A stretch of DNA of 64,000 bases from Streptomyces cyaneochromogenes (GTDB lineage: Bacteria; Actinomycetota; Actinomycetes; Streptomycetales; Streptomycetaceae). Positions 26,526 to 36,107 of this stretch are shown here, piece by piece. The stretch spans positions 2,356,001-2,420,000 of the forward strand of contig NZ_CP034539.1 of NCBI RefSeq assembly GCF_003963535.1. The letters run 5' to 3'. Positions within the stretch are counted from its first letter, which is position 1, and every line of letters begins with the position of its first letter. Made by a program: the position numbers and the translations under genes. The notes under the pieces were generated by a model. It was not told the DNA's origin. It searched no databases and saw only the letters and a list, made by a program, of their open reading frames with translations.

Positions 26526-26560
26526 GATTGATCACGGGATTGATCACAAAGGGGTGATCG
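26526..26560 (+). promoter_or_regulatory. Direct repeats with three GATC sites before the VOC gene
   Basis: GATTGATCAC occurs at 26526-26535 and again at 26538-26547 (12-bp period), and GTGATCGG follows; GATC sites are at 26530, 26542 and 26556, just before ATG 26563. Likely a regulator site and part of the gene's leader. Confidence 0.45.
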
Positions 26561-26562
26561 GT

Positions 26563-26976
26563 ATGGCAGGCACGAGCGGTGGGCGTCCGAGCATCTACCC
26601 GACGCTGCACTACGTGGACGCGAAGGCGGCGATCAAGCAGCTCACGGAGGCCTTCGGGTTCACGGAACTGGCGGTGTACGAGACCGAGGACGGCAAGATC
26701 GCGCATGCGGAACTGGTGCAGGGCAACGGCGCGGTGATGCTCGGTTCGACGGGCACCGGCAGCACCTTCGACAAGCTGATGAAGGACGCGGGCCCGACCG
26801 GCGTGTACGTCGTGGTGGACGACGTCGACGCACACCACCGGCGGGCCGTGGAACACGGCGCGGAGATCCTGATGCCCCCGACGGACCAGGACTACGGCTC
26901 GCGGGACTACATGGCCCGCGACAGCGAGGGCAACGTGTGGAGCTTCGGCACCTACGCCCCCGCGCTGGGGAACTGA
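26563..26976 (+). CDS. VOC family (glyoxalase-like) protein
   Basis: A 137-aa single VOC module: PTLHYVDAKAAIKQLTEAFG opens the first beta-alpha-beta-beta-beta unit and YVVVDDVDAHHRRAVEHGAE the second, ending in RDYMARDSEGNVWSFGTY. The family includes glyoxalase I, dioxygenases and resistance proteins; this short form often binds small aromatics or antibiotics such as bleomycin, but nothing here fixes the ligand. AAAGGGG lies about 10 nt before the ATG. Confidence 0.9.
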   Translation: MAGTSGGRPSIYPTLHYVDAKAAIKQLTEAFGFTELAVYETEDGKIAHAELVQGNGAVMLGSTGTGSTFDKLMKDAGPTGVYVVVDDVDAHHRRAVEHGAEILMPPTDQDYGSRDYMARDSEGNVWSFGTYAPALGN

Positions 26977-26988
26977 GGCCGGCCCGGC

Positions 26989-28389
26989 TCAGCTCCCCCC
27001 GGTGTGCACCTGGAAGGCGGCGCGGCGCACGGCCTTCGCGAGCGCGGGGTCGGGGTGCGCGGCGGCGAGTGCGACCAGAACCTGCACGGTGCGGGGATGA
27101 CCGACGGCACGCACCTCGACGAGGAGCGCGGGCACGGTCGGCTGCAGCGCCGACTCCAGGTGCCGTACGAGCATGGGGGCCTCGCCGTGGTCGGCGACGG
27201 CGGCGGCGGTGTCGACCCACAGCCAGGTGGCCTCTTCCCGGGTGAGCACCTCGTGGGCGTCCTCGGGGTCGATCCCGTCGTGCTCGGCGAGCCACAGCAG
27301 GGCGTACGGCCGCAGGGTCGGCTCGTCGACGACGGCACGTACGTCGGGCTCGGCGGGGGCGCCGACGACGCGCAGCGCCTCGAAGGCGAGGCCGCGCAGG
27401 AGGGCGTCGTCGCCGCGGGCGGCGCCGAGGAGTTCGGTGACGGCGCTGCCGACCGGGCGTGCGGCGAGCCAGGCGCGGTATTCGTCGCGGGCGGCGTTGG
27501 GGCGGAGCTGGGCGCAGCCGCGGAGCATGTCCTCGGCCGCCTGCTCGATGTTCCCGGCGGGGCTCTGGGCGGCGACGCAGATCTGCTCCAGCTTGACCCA
27601 GACCGCCCAGCTGCCGAGCGGGGTGAGGGTGGCCTGGCCGTCGCCGTAGGTGAGGGCGCCGACGGAGGCGAGGGCGTGCAGGGCCCAGTCGAGGAGCGGG
27701 GCGAGGGGCGTGTCCGCGGCGGCCGGGTCGGCCATCGGCTCGGGCTGCGGCCCGTAGGGGATCTCGCATCTCTCGGTGCGCAGTTCGGTGACGCGCTGCT
27801 CCAGCAGGTCCAGGAGCTGCTCGACGGGGACGGGCCCGGCGGACAGCTGGAGGAAGGAGAGCACCTGCGGCATGGCGGACACGACGTCGGCGACGGCGCC
27901 GTGCGCGAGCCGCTCGGGTTCCGGGTGGGCGATCGACCAGGCGTCGAAGAGAGCGACCCAGCCGCGCAGGACGGCGCTGTCGTCGCGGTCCCAGGCGCGC
28001 AGTCGCCAGCCGGGCCGCGCGCTGTCGCCGTGCACCTCGACGAGACCGGCGAGCCGGGCGGTGTCCCAGTCCGCGCGCACCTGAGCCACGGTCAGGCCCA
28101 GGTCGATCGCGGCCCGTTCGGCGGTCGCGTCGGAGAGGGTGCCCTTGCCGTCGGAGCCGGCACCGTCCCGGCCGGGGCGCAGGGCGGCGTCGGCCCAGTG
28201 GGCGACGCGGGCCGCGCTGGCCAGACCGGAGCGAGCCATTCTGGCCAGCTCGGACGGGGCCGGTGTGCCCTCCGGAGGGCGGGGTACGGGGCGCCGTGGG
28301 CGTCGCTGGTTCACGGCTCTGGGGGCGGCGGCCAGGGGTCGCGGGCGGACGAGTCGAAGCCTGGAGTCGCGCGGGATACGGGACGTCAC
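26989..28389 (-). CDS. Conserved actinobacterial hypothetical protein
   Basis: A 466-aa soluble, mostly helical protein with an Arg/Pro-rich N-terminus (~45 residues), then SDATAERAAIDLGLTVAQVR (helix-turn-helix-like), a middle all-alpha region and a C-terminal Ala-rich part suggestive of HEAT-like repeats (LLVEVRAVGHPRTVQVLVAL). No catalytic motif is visible and I cannot name a family. GTG 28389 is chosen with GGAAG 9 nt upstream; the frame extends 16 codons further back. Confidence 0.75.
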   Translation of the reverse strand: MTSRIPRDSRLRLVRPRPLAAAPRAVNQRRPRRPVPRPPEGTPAPSELARMARSGLASAARVAHWADAALRPGRDGAGSDGKGTLSDATAERAAIDLGLTVAQVRADWDTARLAGLVEVHGDSARPGWRLRAWDRDDSAVLRGWVALFDAWSIAHPEPERLAHGAVADVVSAMPQVLSFLQLSAGPVPVEQLLDLLEQRVTELRTERCEIPYGPQPEPMADPAAADTPLAPLLDWALHALASVGALTYGDGQATLTPLGSWAVWVKLEQICVAAQSPAGNIEQAAEDMLRGCAQLRPNAARDEYRAWLAARPVGSAVTELLGAARGDDALLRGLAFEALRVVGAPAEPDVRAVVDEPTLRPYALLWLAEHDGIDPEDAHEVLTREEATWLWVDTAAAVADHGEAPMLVRHLESALQPTVPALLVEVRAVGHPRTVQVLVALAAAHPDPALAKAVRRAAFQVHTGGS

Positions 28390-28573
28390 GGGTGCAGTCT
28401 TCCGGTTGACGGTCCGAAAACCCAAACGGAATGTCACCAGGGGCTACGGGGATGGCCAACGCACGGGGTCCCGTGAGCGGCGAAGGACCGATAACAGGCC
28501 AGTGGTACGGGGTTAAACGGAACCTGTGCCACCGGTGCGGGAGCCAGGGGAGGGCGACGTCGGTCGAGCGGCG

Positions 28574-29701
28574 TCACATGAGCGGTGTCATGAAGCGGCG
28601 CAGGGCCTCTTCGTAGAACTCGGGGTCGGCGTTCCACATGGCGGCGTGGGGGGCGTTGCGGACCGTGTGGAGGGCCACCAGGTTGGGGTGGGCGTCGGCG
28701 AGCCGGCGGGAGAGGGTCCAGGGGGCCACCCTGTCGCCGGGGCCGTGGAAGATGAGGGTCGGCACCGTGAGGCGGTCGGGCGCACCGTTGCCGGTGGCGC
28801 GGTCGGTGTCCAGGCCGGTGCGGCCCTGTGCCGCGCGGACCGCGAGCGGCAGCAGCACACTCGGCGTGTGGCGGGCCCTGGCGAGGGCACGCAGTGTGGC
28901 CTCCCAGTTGAGCACCGGGGAGTCCAGGACGAGGCCGGAGACACGCTCACGCAGGCCCGAGTGCGCGGCGGCGCGCAGCGCCATGGTCGCGCCGGTGGAC
29001 CAGCCGAGCAGGACGAACTGTTCGGCGCCGTACCGCACGGCGTAGCGCATCGCCGCGTCCAGGTCGCGCCACTCGGTCTCGCCGAGGTGGTTCAGTCCGT
29101 CCGGCGGGCGGGGTGCGCCGAGGTCGCCGCGGTAGGAGAGGGCGAGGACCGGGAAGTGGCGGCCGTTGAGGAACCGCATGACGTTCATGGCGTGTTCGCG
29201 GGTGGTGCCGAGGCCGTGCACCGCGATGACCCAGGTGCTGCGGCTGCCGGGGACGAACCAGGCGGGCAGGGCGCCGAGTTCGCCGGGGATGTCGACGTCG
29301 GCGTGGTCGAGACCGAGGGCGGCGCTCGGGTTGCCGACGTACACGTTCGGGGTGAGCCAGACGGTGTCGCCGGGCTTGAAGCTGCCGTGGGTGACGCGCT
29401 CCAGGCGGCGTACGACGGTGTCGGCGGAGTGGCTCGCCGCGGGCAGTACGGGGCCGACGACCGCGTGCGAGCCGTCGCCGGAGAGGCCGTAGGTGCCGGG
29501 GCGCAGGGAGGCGAGGTCGCGGGTGAGGGCGATCTGGCCGGCGGCCGTGGCGTGCACGGTGAGCCGGGGTTCGGTGGGCAGGGGGCGGCCGGCGGGCGCG
29601 GTCAGCGCGGCTCCGCTGGCGAATCGGCCGGCCGCCACGGTGGCGGCGCCGGCGGCCAGGGCCACGGTGACGGCGGCGGCCGTCGCTTTGACAGTGCGCA
29701 C
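28574..29701 (-). CDS. Secreted or membrane-anchored alpha/beta hydrolase
   Basis: A 375-aa protein with an N-terminal hydrophobic segment (AAAVTVALAAGAATVAAG), which is a signal peptide or anchor. The alpha/beta-hydrolase domain starts near VIAVHGLGTTREH; the nucleophile elbow is GWSTGATMA, an acid lies in HGPGDRVAPW and the His in NAPHAAMW. It resembles the family of hydrolases with esterase- or peptidase-like folds acting outside the cell; the substrate is unknown. A copy of the dispersed intergenic repeat lies just upstream. Confidence 0.88.
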   Translation of the reverse strand: MRTVKATAAAVTVALAAGAATVAAGRFASGAALTAPAGRPLPTEPRLTVHATAAGQIALTRDLASLRPGTYGLSGDGSHAVVGPVLPAASHSADTVVRRLERVTHGSFKPGDTVWLTPNVYVGNPSAALGLDHADVDIPGELGALPAWFVPGSRSTWVIAVHGLGTTREHAMNVMRFLNGRHFPVLALSYRGDLGAPRPPDGLNHLGETEWRDLDAAMRYAVRYGAEQFVLLGWSTGATMALRAAAHSGLRERVSGLVLDSPVLNWEATLRALARARHTPSVLLPLAVRAAQGRTGLDTDRATGNGAPDRLTVPTLIFHGPGDRVAPWTLSRRLADAHPNLVALHTVRNAPHAAMWNADPEFYEEALRRFMTPLM

Positions 29702-29771
29702 GTGTTCCAGTGTCCGGGCGGACGGGAGGAGCGGCCAGTGGGAGGGCGGGTTTGGGTGAGGTTCCGCCTGT

Positions 29772-29893
29772 CTCGCCCCCGCCGCCCCTACCCGTCCCGT
29801 CCCTGGGGGCTGCCGCCCCCATACCCCCGCTTCGGCCCTGAACGGGCCTCGTCCTCAAACTCCCCCAGAGGGGGCCCACCCCCAACGGGCTGG
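29772..29893. repeat. Dispersed intergenic repeat, copy A
   Basis: A ~122-bp element beginning CTCGCCCCCGCCGCCCC, with an inner GGGGGCTGCCGCCCCC hairpin, the segment CTTCGGCCCTGAACGGGCC and an end in ACGGGCTGG. It lies between the divergent-end regions of the hydrolase and aldolase genes. Copies B (43094-43212) and C (57251-57388) share most of it. I recall this as a common Streptomyces gene-end element. Confidence 0.85.
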
Positions 29894-29929
29894 AATGCCT
29901 GGGCCTGCGTCCAAGTGCGCCAGCACCCC

Positions 29930-30670
29930 TCACCCCCGTTGCCCATACCCCCGCAGCCGCTCCCCCGCCTCCGCCACCTGCTCCTCCGACAGCAGTGTCG
30001 GTGCGAGTCCCGGTACCGAGGACGCCGTGAGCCACAGGCGGCACATCCACTCCAGCTGGGCCGTACGGTCGTAGGCCTGGTCCAGGGTCGCGCCGTAGCC
30101 GATCGTGCCGTGGTTCTGGAGGAGGCAGGCGGTGCGGCCGGTGAGCGCCCGGAGCATGTTCTCGGCCAACTCCTGGGTGCCGTACGTCGCATACGGGGCG
30201 ACTCGGACGGGTCCGCCGAGGCCGCCGGCCATGTAGTGGATCAGCGGGAGCTCGGGAACCAGGGTCGAGACGGCCGTCGCGTGGACCGCGTGGGTGTGGA
30301 CGACGGCACGGGCGTCCGTGGCCCGGTAGACGGCCAGATGCATGGGCAGCTCGCTCGTCGGCACCAGCGACCCCAGCACCTGCCTGCCGTCCAGGTCGAC
30401 CCCCGTCACATCGTCCGGCGTCAGGCGGTCGTACGGCACTCCCGACGGGGTGACCAGCACCGTGTCACCGACCCGCACCGAGACGTTCCCGGACGTGCCG
30501 ACGACCAGCCCGTCGGACACGGTGCGCCGCGCCGTCGCCACGAGGGCCTCCCAGGCCTCCGTCTCCTCGGGCCGCGCACTCCTGCCCCACGGCTCCCCCA
30601 CTTCCTGTGCGCCCTCCCGCGCATCCCGCGCTTCCCGATCGCCCCGCTGGTCCCGCCGCTCCTCAGCCAT
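29930..30670 (-). CDS. Class II aldolase/adducin family protein
   Basis: A 246-aa protein with the fuculose-phosphate aldolase fold: GLVVGTSGNVSVRVGDTVLV, SELPMHLAVYRATDARAVVH then THAVHA, giving the zinc-binding HTH motif, and QNHGTIGYGATLDQAYDR near the end (third His). It likely cleaves or makes a sugar phosphate such as L-fuculose-1-P or an analogue; a methylthioribulose-P dehydratase role is an alternative. About 30 N-terminal residues are charged and non-conserved. The start is ATG 30670. Confidence 0.9.
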   Translation of the reverse strand: MAEERRDQRGDREARDAREGAQEVGEPWGRSARPEETEAWEALVATARRTVSDGLVVGTSGNVSVRVGDTVLVTPSGVPYDRLTPDDVTGVDLDGRQVLGSLVPTSELPMHLAVYRATDARAVVHTHAVHATAVSTLVPELPLIHYMAGGLGGPVRVAPYATYGTQELAENMLRALTGRTACLLQNHGTIGYGATLDQAYDRTAQLEWMCRLWLTASSVPGLAPTLLSEEQVAEAGERLRGYGQRG

Positions 30671-30830
30671 GCGGCGATCCTGCCAGGCGCGACCCCGAGA
30701 CGGTCTCAAGTCGCCGACGGGCCGGGGCACTTTAGGGCGGAATGCAGGCATCCGGAAGATGACATATCAGGATGAATCCCCCTCTCTCCGGCTTGGCCTG
30801 AGATCGATCGGCTTTCAACGGCCCTCCAGT

Positions 30831-30845
30831 AATCTCTGGGAGATT
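30831..30845 (+). promoter_or_regulatory. 6-3-6 dyad upstream of the lysozyme gene
   Basis: AATCTC-TGG-GAGATT is a perfect dyad 31 bp before the lysozyme ATG, within an AT-richer leader. Possible operator. Confidence 0.35.
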
Positions 30846-30876
30846 TGTCGCGCACGTCGCCATTCCGGGGGGAAAT

Positions 30877-31623
30877 ATGGCTCGTGATCACAAACCGTCC
30901 CGTCACCGCTCCCGCCTCGTAGCGGCATCCGTGGCCGCACTCGCGCTGGGGGGAACCGCACTCGCCGAGATCCCGGCGATGGCAGCCGGCAAGCCCAAGG
31001 GGCACGACGTCTCTTCCCATCAGAAGAACGTCAACTGGCAGAGCTCGAAGGCGAAGGGCGCGCGGTTCGTCTACGTCAAGGCGACCGAGTCCCACACCTA
31101 CCGCAACCCGTACTTCGACCAGCAGTACAACGGCTCCCGCAACGCGGGCCTGATCCGCGGCGCGTACCACTTCGCCCTGCCGAACAAGTCGGCCGGCAGG
31201 ACGCAGGCGCAGCACTTCGTGCGCAACGGCGGCGGCTGGACGTCGGACGGCTGGACTCTGCCGCCCGCGCTCGACATCGAATACAACCCGTACAGCAAGC
31301 ACAAGTGCTACGGACTGAGCAAGGCCAAGATGGTCAACTGGATCCAGTCCTTCAGCAACGAGGTGAAGCGGCTCACCGGCCGCCGTCCGGTGATCTACAC
31401 CACCACCCACTGGTGGAACACGTGCACCGGCGCCAGCCGCGCCTTCGCCTCGAATCACGCGCTGTGGATAGCCCGCTACAACTCCTCCAGCGCGGGGGCA
31501 CTGCCGGCGGGATGGCAGTTCTGGACCATCTGGCAGTACGACAACGGCGGCAGCCTGCCGGGTGATCAAAATCTCTTCAACGGGTCCATGACCCAGCTGC
31601 GGAAGTTCGCCCGGGGCTACTAG
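30877..31623 (+). CDS. Secreted GH25 lysozyme (muramidase)
   Basis: A 248-aa protein with a signal peptide (basic RHRSR, then a hydrophobic stretch ending near AMA at residue ~36). The GH25 domain starts GHDVSSHQ and has YVKATESHTYRNPYFDQQY, and the catalytic DxE as Asp-133/Glu-135 in LDIEYNP. It cleaves the MurNAc-GlcNAc bond of peptidoglycan outside the cell, for wall turnover. There is no extra wall-binding domain. GGGGGG lies a few bases before the ATG. Confidence 0.94.
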   Translation: MARDHKPSRHRSRLVAASVAALALGGTALAEIPAMAAGKPKGHDVSSHQKNVNWQSSKAKGARFVYVKATESHTYRNPYFDQQYNGSRNAGLIRGAYHFALPNKSAGRTQAQHFVRNGGGWTSDGWTLPPALDIEYNPYSKHKCYGLSKAKMVNWIQSFSNEVKRLTGRRPVIYTTTHWWNTCTGASRAFASNHALWIARYNSSSAGALPAGWQFWTIWQYDNGGSLPGDQNLFNGSMTQLRKFARGY

Positions 31624-31718
31624 CCCTGCGGCGCCTGGGCCGCGCGCCATCCGGCGGAAGGGGGACCCTCTCCCGTTGGGGAAAGCCCTCCCTCCCGGAC
31701 ACCGTGCGGCCTGCCCCA

Positions 31719-31740
31719 GTTCACCTTCCGTTCATCCAGG
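31719..31740 (+). promoter_or_regulatory. PHO box (PhoP-binding direct repeats)
   Basis: GTTCACCTTCC (31719-31729) and GTTCATCCAGG (31730-31740) are adjacent 11-nt direct repeats, with a weaker GTTCGTCCGG at 31749. This matches the Streptomyces PHO-box consensus GTTCACC with 11-nt period. It lies 48 bp before pit, so PhoR-PhoP phosphate control is expected. Confidence 0.8.
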
Positions 31741-31787
31741 TTACCTACGTTCGTCCGGCCAATGACCTCGAACGATTGCCTGGGTAA

Positions 31788-33020
31788 ATGGAAAACTTCT
31801 CGCTGATCCTCGCGATTGTGGTGGTAACCGCACTCGCGTTCGATTTCACGAACGGTTTCCACGACACCGCCAACGCGATGGCCACGACCATCTCGACCGG
31901 TGCGCTCAAGCCCAAGGTCGCGGTGGCCATGTCCGCCGTACTGAACCTTGTCGGCGCCTTCCTCTCCGTGGAGGTCGCCAACACGATCTCCAAAGGTCTC
32001 GTGGACGAGACCGGCATCCGTCCCGAAGTCATATTCGCCGCGCTGGTCGGCGCGATCCTCTGGAACCTGCTGACCTGGCTGGTCGGACTGCCGTCCAGCT
32101 CCTCGCACGCCCTGATGGGCGGCCTGATCGGCGCCACCATCGCCTCCGCCGGTGTCGGCGCGGTCCACGGCGACGTCCTGGTGACCAAGGTCCTGATCCC
32201 GGCGATCGCCGCCCCGCTGGTCGCGGGCATCGCCGCGCTGCTGGCCACCCGCCTGACGTACAGCCTCGGCAAGAAGGCGGACGGCAACGCCTCCAAGAAG
32301 GGCTACCGCGCCGGCCAGATCGCCTCCGCCGGCCTGGTCTCCCTCGCCCACGGCACCAACGACGCGCAGAAGACGATGGGCATCATCACCCTCGCCCTGG
32401 TCGCCGGCGGCACCCTCGCCCCCGACTCCGACCCGCCCATGTGGGTCATCCTCTCCGCGGGCGTGGCCATCGCGCTCGGTACCTACCTCGGCGGCTGGCG
32501 CATCATCCGCACCATGGGCAAGGGCCTGACCGACCTCCAGCCGCAGCAGGGCTTCGCCGCCCAGACCAGCGCCGCGACGGTCATCCTGGCCTCCTCCCAC
32601 CTCGGCTTCTCCCTCTCCACCACGCACTCCGTCTCCGGCGCGGTGATGGGCGCGGGCCTCGGCCGCAAGGGCGGCGTGGTCCGCTGGTCGACGGCCACCC
32701 GCATGTTCGTCGCCTGGGGCCTGACGCTCCCGGCCGCGGCCCTGGTCGGCGCGCTCGCCGAGTACGTGACCGGCTTCGGTGCCTGGGGCACCGCCCTCGT
32801 CGCGGTCTTCCTGGTCACCTCCAGCGCCGCGATCTGGAAGATCTCCCGCCGCGAGGTCGTCGACCACACGAACGTCAACGAGACCGACGAGCCGGCCGGC
32901 GTGGTGACCACCGCCATCGCCGCGGTGACCCCGCCGCCGGCGGGCACGGCGACCGAGGACCTGTCGGCCACGATTCCGGCCCCCGCCTCCGAGGCAGCGC
33001 CTTCGCAGGCCACCGTCTGA
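31788..33020 (+). CDS. pit: Low-affinity inorganic phosphate transporter (Pit)
   Basis: A 410-aa membrane protein with the PiT signatures FDFTNGFHDTANAMAT in the N-terminal half and SLAHGTNDAQKTMGI in the C-terminal half, about ten membrane segments, and a Pro/Ala/Thr-rich tail. It takes up metal-phosphate with protons. A PHO box lies upstream. It is followed closely by a small membrane protein gene and a strong hairpin. There is no clear Shine-Dalgarno sequence. Confidence 0.96.
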   Translation: MENFSLILAIVVVTALAFDFTNGFHDTANAMATTISTGALKPKVAVAMSAVLNLVGAFLSVEVANTISKGLVDETGIRPEVIFAALVGAILWNLLTWLVGLPSSSSHALMGGLIGATIASAGVGAVHGDVLVTKVLIPAIAAPLVAGIAALLATRLTYSLGKKADGNASKKGYRAGQIASAGLVSLAHGTNDAQKTMGIITLALVAGGTLAPDSDPPMWVILSAGVAIALGTYLGGWRIIRTMGKGLTDLQPQQGFAAQTSAATVILASSHLGFSLSTTHSVSGAVMGAGLGRKGGVVRWSTATRMFVAWGLTLPAAALVGALAEYVTGFGAWGTALVAVFLVTSSAAIWKISRREVVDHTNVNETDEPAGVVTTAIAAVTPPPAGTATEDLSATIPAPASEAAPSQATV

Positions 33021-33063
33021 TCCCCGCCCGGTTACTCGACCCATCTCCTCAGGAAGTAGCAGC

Positions 33064-33285
33064 ATGAAGATCGACTGGGCAGCTCTCGGCTCCGTCTTCG
33101 GCGTCAGTCTCGTGGTCACCGTGGCCCTGGTGGGCCTGTTCACCCTCGGCATCGCGGGCCTGTCCCGCCAGGAGAAGGCCTCCGCGCAGGGGGGCTCGGC
33201 CGCGCTCGCGGTGACGGGGGCGTATGCGTGCTTCGCGGCGTGCGCGGCTGCCGTGGGGTACGGGATCTATCTGATCGTGGCCTGA
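33064..33285 (+). CDS. Small membrane protein in the pit operon
   Basis: A 73-aa protein with two hydrophobic segments (GVSLVVTVALVGLFTLGIAG and VTGAYACFAACAAAVGYGIY) and a short charged loop. It is encoded 43 bp after pit and before the terminator, so it is likely co-transcribed. Similar small proteins follow pit in other streptomycetes. Function unknown, possibly an accessory of Pit. Confidence 0.88.
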   Translation: MKIDWAALGSVFGVSLVVTVALVGLFTLGIAGLSRQEKASAQGGSAALAVTGAYACFAACAAAVGYGIYLIVA

Positions 33286-33306
33286 CGCACAGCGCGCGAG
33301 AACACC

Positions 33307-33340
33307 TGAGGTGCGGGACGGAACACCGTCCCGCACCTCA
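33307..33340 (+). terminator. Terminator of the pit operon
   Basis: TGAGGTGCGGGACGG and CCGTCCCGCACCTCA form a perfect 15-bp stem with the 4-nt loop AACA, 22 bp after the small membrane protein stop. Confidence 0.9.
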
Positions 33341-33409
33341 CGTCTGTGTGGGCCTTCGCACACTCTCCCGTCGCAGGTCAAAGGCAAGTTGACGCCCCTT
33401 CCAACCCCA

Positions 33410-33545
33410 TGGTGGACTGCCGGAGCCATATACGGCGGCAGGAGAGGAAGCCGGTGTGAATCCGGCGCGGTCCCGCCACTGTCACCGGGGTAGATAGCCC
33501 CGGGAGCCAGGAACTCTCGCCGCCGGTCTCGTCGTACCAGGGCGT
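33410..33545 (+). ncRNA. Cobalamin riboswitch
   Basis: The conserved core is readable: GAAGCCGGTGTGAATCCGGC, then GCGGTCCCGCCACTGTCA, a CCGGGG/CCCCGG stem, and the B12 box AGCCAGGAACTC (33505-33516). It lies upstream of cobD, so adenosylcobalamin should repress the whole cobalamin operon. Exact 5' and 3' limits are approximate. Confidence 0.93.
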
Positions 33546-33637
33546 GGACACCCTGAGTGAGGACATAACGCGATGCTCGCCTGCCGATCGACATGCAGTG
33601 TCGGACCCTCGTCTGAACCCACGGTCGGCTGACCCCG

Positions 33638-34579
33638 ATGCGTGCCGATCGCGTCTTCGCGTACGGCGCCGCCGCCGGACTTCTCGGTGATCTGCTGCTC
33701 GGCGATCCGCGTCGTGGGCATCCGGTCGCCGCGTTCGGACGGGCCGCGGGGGCCGTGGAGAAGGTGGCGTGGCGGGATCACCGGGGGTGGGGCGCGCTGC
33801 ACACCGCCGTGTGTGCGGGGGGTGCCGTGGCGCTCGGTGCCGTGGCGCAGCGAGTCGTGCGTCCGTCCCGTACCGCCTCTGTCGCGCTGACCGCCGCCGC
33901 CACCTGGGCCGTTGTCGGCGGGACCTCGCTCGCGCGCGAGGCCCGGGTCATCGGGCGTGCGCTGGAGGCAGGGGACGTCGAGGGGGCCCGGGAACGGCTG
34001 CCGCATCTGTGCGGGCGGGATCCGCAGGCGCTGGATGCGGACGGGATCGCGCGGGCCGTCGTGGAGTCCGTCGCCGAGAACACCTCCGACGCGGTGGTGG
34101 GGGCGCTCGTGTGGGGCGCCGTCGGCGGGGTGCCGGGGCTGCTCGGGTTCCGGGCCGTCAACACGCTGGACGCCATGGTGGGGCACAGGTCGCCCCGGTT
34201 TCGGCGGTACGGGTGGGCCTCGGCGCGCCTCGACGACGTGGCCGGGTGGCCGGGGGCGCGGCTCACCGCCGTACTCGCGACGGTCGCCGGGCGCGATCCC
34301 CGGGGCGCCGTACGGGCCTGGCGCGCCGACGCCGGCAAGCATCCGAGCCCCAACGCCGGGCCCGTGGAGGCCTCGTTCGCGGGGGCGCTCGGGGTTCGGC
34401 TGGGCGGGACCCTGTCGTACGGCGGGCGGGTCGAGCACCGGCCCGTCCTCAACGGGGCGGGACGTACCGTCGCCGTCCACGACATCGAGCGGGCCATACG
34501 GCTGTCCAGGCGCGTCAGTTGGCTGGCTCTCGGCGCCTGTGTCGCCGCGCGCCGCATCGTGAAGGGGCGTACGTCATGA
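33638..34579 (+). CDS. cobD: Adenosylcobinamide-phosphate synthase
   Basis: A 313-aa membrane protein of the CobD/CbiB family, with LLLGDPRRGHPVAAFGRAAG at the start, RAVVESVAENTSDAVVGALVWG in the centre and FRAVNTLDAMVGHRSPRFRR plus HPSPNAGPVEASFAGALGV later. It joins (R)-1-aminopropan-2-ol phosphate to adenosylcobyric acid. It is the first gene after the cobalamin riboswitch and overlaps cobQ (ATGA). No clear ribosome site is seen before ATG 33638, so riboswitch control of initiation is plausible. Confidence 0.95.
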   Translation: MRADRVFAYGAAAGLLGDLLLGDPRRGHPVAAFGRAAGAVEKVAWRDHRGWGALHTAVCAGGAVALGAVAQRVVRPSRTASVALTAAATWAVVGGTSLAREARVIGRALEAGDVEGARERLPHLCGRDPQALDADGIARAVVESVAENTSDAVVGALVWGAVGGVPGLLGFRAVNTLDAMVGHRSPRFRRYGWASARLDDVAGWPGARLTAVLATVAGRDPRGAVRAWRADAGKHPSPNAGPVEASFAGALGVRLGGTLSYGGRVEHRPVLNGAGRTVAVHDIERAIRLSRRVSWLALGACVAARRIVKGRTS

Positions 34580-36107
34580 CGGGCGGTGGGCTTCTCGTCG
34601 CCGGCACCACCTCCGACGCAGGCAAGAGCGTCGTCACCGCCGGGATCTGCCGGTGGCTGGTGCGGCAAGGGGTCAAGGTCGCGCCGTTCAAGGCGCAGAA
34701 CATGTCCCTCAATTCGTTCGTCACGCGCGAGGGTGCCGAGATCGGGCGGGCTCAGGCCATGCAGGCGCAGGCCTGTCGCGTCGAGCCGACCGCGCTGATG
34801 AATCCCGTGCTGCTCAAGCCCGGTGGCGAGCAGAGCAGTCAGGTCGTGCTGCTCGGGAAGCCGGTCGGTGAACTGAGTGCGCGCGGCTATCACGGGGGGC
34901 GGCAGCAGAAGCTGCTCGGGACCGTCCTGGAGTGCCTCGCCGAACTGCGGGGCACTTATGACGCGGTGATCTGTGAGGGGGCGGGGAGTCCGGCTGAGAT
35001 CAACCTCAGGCGGACCGACATCGTGAACATGGGCATCGCCCGCAATGCCGGGCTGCCCGTGCTGGTGGTGGGTGACATCGACCGCGGCGGCGTCTTCGCC
35101 TCCTTCTTCGGGACCGTCGCCCTCCTCTCCCCGGAGGACCAGGCGCTCGTCGCCGGGTTCCTGGTGAACAAGTTCCGGGGGGACGTGACGCTCCTCGAAC
35201 CCGGGATCGACATGCTGCACGGACTGACCGGGCGGCACACCTACGGCGTCCTCCCCTTCCGACACGGCCTCGGCATCGACGAGGAGGACGGGCTCCGGGT
35301 CTCCCTGCGCGGCACCGTGCGCGAGTCGAACGTCGCCCCGCCCGTCGGGGAGGACGTGCTCCGGGTCGCCGTGTGCGCCATCCCCCTGATGTCCAACTTC
35401 ACCGACGTGGACGCCCTCGCCGCCGAACCGGGCGTCGTCGTGCGGTTCGTGGACCGGCCCGAGGAGCTCGCCGACGCCGACCTCGTCGTCATTCCGGGGA
35501 CCCGGGGGACGGTGCGTGCCCTGGAGTGGCTGCGGGAGCGGGGGCTTGCAGAGGCCATCGGGCGCAGGGTCGCCGAAGGGCGGCCCGTCCTCGGTATCTG
35601 CGGTGGCTTCCAGATCCTCGGCGAGCACATCGAGGACGAGGTCGAGAGCCGGCGCGGGCATGTCGAAGGGCTCGGCATCCTGCCCGTCCGCGTCCGGTTC
35701 GCCCGCGAGAAGACCCTCACCCGGCCCGTCGGCGAGGCCCTCGGGGAACCCGTCGAGGGGTACGAGATCCATCACGGCGTCGCCGACATAGCCGGGGGAG
35801 ATGCCTTCATCTCTGATGACCAAGGACACAGCCTGGACGGCTGCCGGGTCGGGCAGACCTGGGGCACGCACTGGCACGGCTCCCTGGAGTCGGACCGTTT
35901 CCGGCGGGCCTTCCTGCGCGAGGTGGCGGCCGCCGCGGGCCGTCGCTTCGTGCCGGCCCCCGACACCTCTTTCGCCGCGCTGCGCGAGGAACAGCTCGAC
36001 CGGCTCGGCGATCTGATCGAACAGCACGCGGACACGGACGCGCTCTGGCGGCTCATCGAGTCGGGCGCGCCGCAAGGACTGCCTTTCATTCCACCGGGAG
36101 CGCCCGC

